The notes under the pieces were generated by a model, which had not been told where the DNA came from, did not search any database, and worked only from the letters and a program-made list of their open reading frames with translations. From Torymus aiolomorphi (Eukaryota > Arthropoda > Insecta > Hymenoptera > Torymidae): a DNA stretch of 64,000 bases. A program made the position numbers and the translations under genes. Below are positions 58,800 to 64,000 of this stretch, piece after piece (position 1 is the first letter of the stretch; the number at the start of each line of letters is the position of its first letter). The stretch covers positions 93,505,300 to 93,569,299 of the forward strand of contig CM070876.1 of NCBI GenBank assembly GCA_036365515.1. Direction: 5' to 3'.

Positions 58800-60428
58800 G
58801 ATGATTTAGTAATTAATCACTATTGTTTTATCACATATATTTTCACAGTTGACTCAATTAACACAATGAATCATTCTCAATTCAGAAAGAAATACAGTTC
58901 TCTTGCCTTCTTCACAGTTTCGTCAGTTTTTGTACAAACGAGCAGTTACTTTTTCGCCGAGACTGTCTACATTACGATCCACGTGCGCCGTGCGCCTCTA
59001 ATGTAGATATAGTCTCTTACACCTCGTGGCGAATTAGGAAAGGTGATTCAGCAATTCGCTCTGCGATTCCGCTCGATTCAAGGAGCGTGATTGGCTGCCG
59101 TCACGAGCTCACGAGTCAGGCGCAGCATATACGCGTCTCGCCCCATAGTGTAGACACTGTAGACACTACCTTATCCGCGGACATGACAACAAACTGATGC
59201 CGGGGCCGCAAGCCGCCCGGCCAGCGCTAAGGTTATTATTGTTATAGTATTACTTAAGTCTGAAGTAAAACAAAGGAACGTTTCCTTCGACCTTCTATTT
59301 TCTAATTCAAATAAGTACACCAGCTATTCCATTATGTAACGGTTTGGCTTAATTTCACACTTTCACACGTTGAGCCGTGATGATTAAACGATTTTTTCGT
59401 AGAAGCAAATAAATCCACATTTGGGTTTGGCAGATTTCACTAAATCAGGTAATTAATAATAAATAGATTATAATTCTAAATATACTTATTATTGTTTATT
59501 TGATTGATTTTACTTTAAAAAAATGAGTTATGAAAAAATTGCATTTTAGTCCTAACCTTTAAATATGAACATGTGATAAAGACTAAAAATATTGTTTAAA
59601 TAATAAAATATTTTCACAATAATATAATTATATTTTTAATATAATATAAAAGAGGCTTAATTATATATCATTTTTATTTAATTTCGTATAACATCAAATC
59701 ACTTACACACTCGATATAACAATATTTTAGAACCATGTAATTTTTCAAACTGTATAAAGCTTCATCTAATATACTAAACTTGTGAGAAAATTAATCAAGT
59801 ATTTAATGAATGACATCTGTATTAACCTAATTTATTAATTTATTTATTATTTATTGAAAATGTAAATATATTTTATTTATTTATAGCAGGTTGGACATAA
59901 TAAACTAAGTAGTATAAATTAAGATAGAATATATAAATGTAATTGTAAATTGAATTGAACAAGTATCTTAGTGATTTCATGATGCATTTGTTAAATTTAC
60001 TAATATTTCTTGATAATTTTTATATTCATTCATGTTCATACTTAATAATCAAGGCAGTATGTCGACTTTGTACGAGACAAATACTAATATTTAATGATTT
60101 TTTTTCAGCAAATCTGTTGGTGTAAATCTATTCCATTGTCCGAAAATAGTGAGTGGTCTCTCTTCTGTTCGAAAAATAACAATTTTTTATTCAAGAAGCC
60201 ATAATCGACATTCTTGAGACTACAGGAATCATCAATTTATCCTAGCTGTATAACTTTCAGTATTTACACATGCAAAGTTTATATGTTATAAGTAAGTAGA
60301 ATATCATACAAGATTTTTTAAATAATGTATAGATAGTTTTTACTTTGTTATGTAAAGGAGATTATTGTAAACAACCTTTTCGTGTTCCTGACAAATTAAA
60401 AAAAATGTTGTTTAATTTTTGTTTCAGA
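58800..60428. promoter_or_regulatory. Shared divergent promoter region of the CMC element
   Basis: The transposase starts leftwards at 58799 and the BEN-like gene rightwards at 60429. A GC-rich island at about 58970-59230 with GATTGGCTGCC (CCAAT type) and repeated TGTAGACACTGTAGACACTA lies next to the transposase start. A 5' non-coding exon of the plus-strand gene is likely, given the acceptor TTTCAG at 60427. No TATA box is evident. Confidence 0.45.
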
Positions 60429-62906
<2,478 letters not shown>

Positions 62907-63104
62907 GTAGCATTAAAGTTATTCTAAGTGAAAACAAGATTGTTATTTTATTATGTACTACTTTTATTTTATATTGATATTGCGTTATTTTAATATTATA
63001 AATTTTGATATAAGTATTACATTACTTAATATAAAATAATAAATGTAATAAAAAATATTACTACTTTAATTATACTTGCTTTTATTGTAATTATCCGAGT
63101 GGAT

Positions 63105-63655
63105 TTCCTCATCAATTGTTTACCAAAAATCCACGTTGAATTATCACATGGATTCTTCACGTAAAATGCGCGTGGATTTCCATGTAGAAGATTCAGCTCC
63201 TAATCCACGTGGATTGGCTCGTAGATTATTCATCCACTAATCCACATGGATATCTATGTCATTTACCTCCTAACCCACGTAGATTTCCACGTTGATTATA
63301 TATATCGAAAATCTACGTGAATTACACTGATACAAATCAACCTGGATTTCCACGTGGATTGATCTAAAATCCATGTAGTAAATCCACGTGGATATCCATA
63401 TTATATACCTCCTAATCCACGTAGATTTCCGCGTTGATTATTTAACAAAAATCTACGTGGATTTACACAGGTAGAAATCAACTTGGATTTCCTCGTGGAT
63501 TGATCGCCTAAATCCATCTGGATTTTCGCGTGGACATCCACGTGGATTGTCCACGTGGATGCCCACGTGGAAATACCGGTTTATAACGTGGATATCCATG
63601 TAGGTTTCCACGTGGATTGTCCACGTGGATATCCAGATGGATATTTTCAACAGGG
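63105..63655 (-). repeat. Right subterminal array of CCACGTGG palindromes
   Basis: Same motif family and spacing as 48014-48480, ending in the shared terminus. The outermost 150 bp has the densest and most perfect motifs (GTCCACGTGGAT, ATCCACGTGGAT). The open frame 63453-63719 (minus) is repeat-derived. Confidence 0.9.
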
Positions 63656-63747
63656 TAATTACATTTATTTTGAATTTTCTGAATATTGGATAAAAACCAC
63701 TCTCTTTACGAATACACATTTCATACCTGCTTAAAATTGCATTTCAT

Positions 63748-63877
63748 AATTATCGGGTTGAAAAGGTCTGATAAAACCATACGAAAAAGGTGCAGAAACT
63801 TAATAACCTATGTGGTTTTTGCACCAGAATCTGCAAATTTGTATTAGTTTTTATCAGACCATTTCAACCGCGTAATT
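63748..63877. mobile_element. 130-bp foldback MITE
   Basis: AATTATCGGGTTGAAAAGGT and the right end ACCATTTCAACCGCGTAATT form imperfect inverted repeats, and the identity continues with CTGATAAAA. It covers almost the entire element. No coding sequence. Confidence 0.7.
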
Positions 63878-64000
63878 TATTATTATGTGTGCATAAATTA
63901 GGTGACAGACAGTTTTGCAATGTATATTCCAATACCAAGATAAATACTGCTTAAATATTTATATACTTATTATCTTGTAAAACAAAGTAATTTATTGAGG

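Overview
This window is eukaryotic, AT-rich and dominated by transposons. The splice sites (GTAAGT donors, pyrimidine-rich AG acceptors), long AT, CA and CT microsatellites, a mariner fragment and the set of element families point to an insect nuclear genome. A hymenopteran such as a parasitoid wasp is my best guess, but nothing here settles the species. I see no convincing conserved host gene. Almost every protein-like segment belongs to a mobile or virus-derived element, and most carry stops or frameshifts.

Layout. 1-4860: remnant of a virus-like DNA element. It has the N-terminal half of a protein-primed family B DNA polymerase (minus, one in-frame stop), a three-exon acidic gene upstream of it (minus, intact when spliced, with a TATA/TCAGT core promoter), and a divergent zinc-cluster gene (plus). 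5128-5409: a TA-flanked MITE. 6030-8100: decayed Tc1/mariner-superfamily copy A beside an 84-bp tandem array. 8355-8648: a near-perfect foldback. 12255-12600: an array of AAACGTTT palindromes. 12693-15885: a 3.2-kb TA-flanked mariner-superfamily element with roughly 0.75-kb terminal inverted repeats and a dead transposase. 15940-16576: a 5' mariner fragment ending in an A tract. 17540-18360: 90-bp repeats in two opposed blocks. 21240-22646: probable solo LTR in a TA tract. 25550-26150: retroviral-type envelope remnant. 26158-29568: a Penelope-like element (reverse transcriptase plus GIY-YIG) with flanking pseudo-LTRs, one carrying a hammerhead-like core. 29648-40189: a 10.5-kb Polinton-like derivative with 6-bp target duplication AACAGT and multi-kb inverted repeats, inserted in a second Penelope copy. 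40488-41580: 5'-truncated LINE. 41820-47930: GC-rich gag-like remnant and a decayed Ty3/gypsy element. 48014-63655: a 15.6-kb CMC (EnSpm/CACTA/Mirage-type) DNA transposon with two divergent genes.

The most interesting unit is the CMC element. Its two ends carry arrays of the palindrome CCACGTGG. Besides the transposase it encodes a multi-exon coiled-coil protein with a BEN-like C-terminal domain. BEN domains bind palindromic DNA in known proteins, so I infer that this second product may be the factor that recognises the end arrays, much as TNPA does in plant CACTA elements. The Polinton-like element is second: its arms share a 660-bp MITE, and its interior holds a 3.6-kb palindromic satellite.

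How the pieces relate: the window is a nest. The env remnant abuts Penelope copy 1. The Polinton-like element splits Penelope copy 2. The large transposase intron of the CMC element has accumulated a tRNA-derived SINE-like unit, a hAT-like element, a TTAA MITE and other repeats. Stretches not named below are AT-rich sequence in which I recognise nothing.
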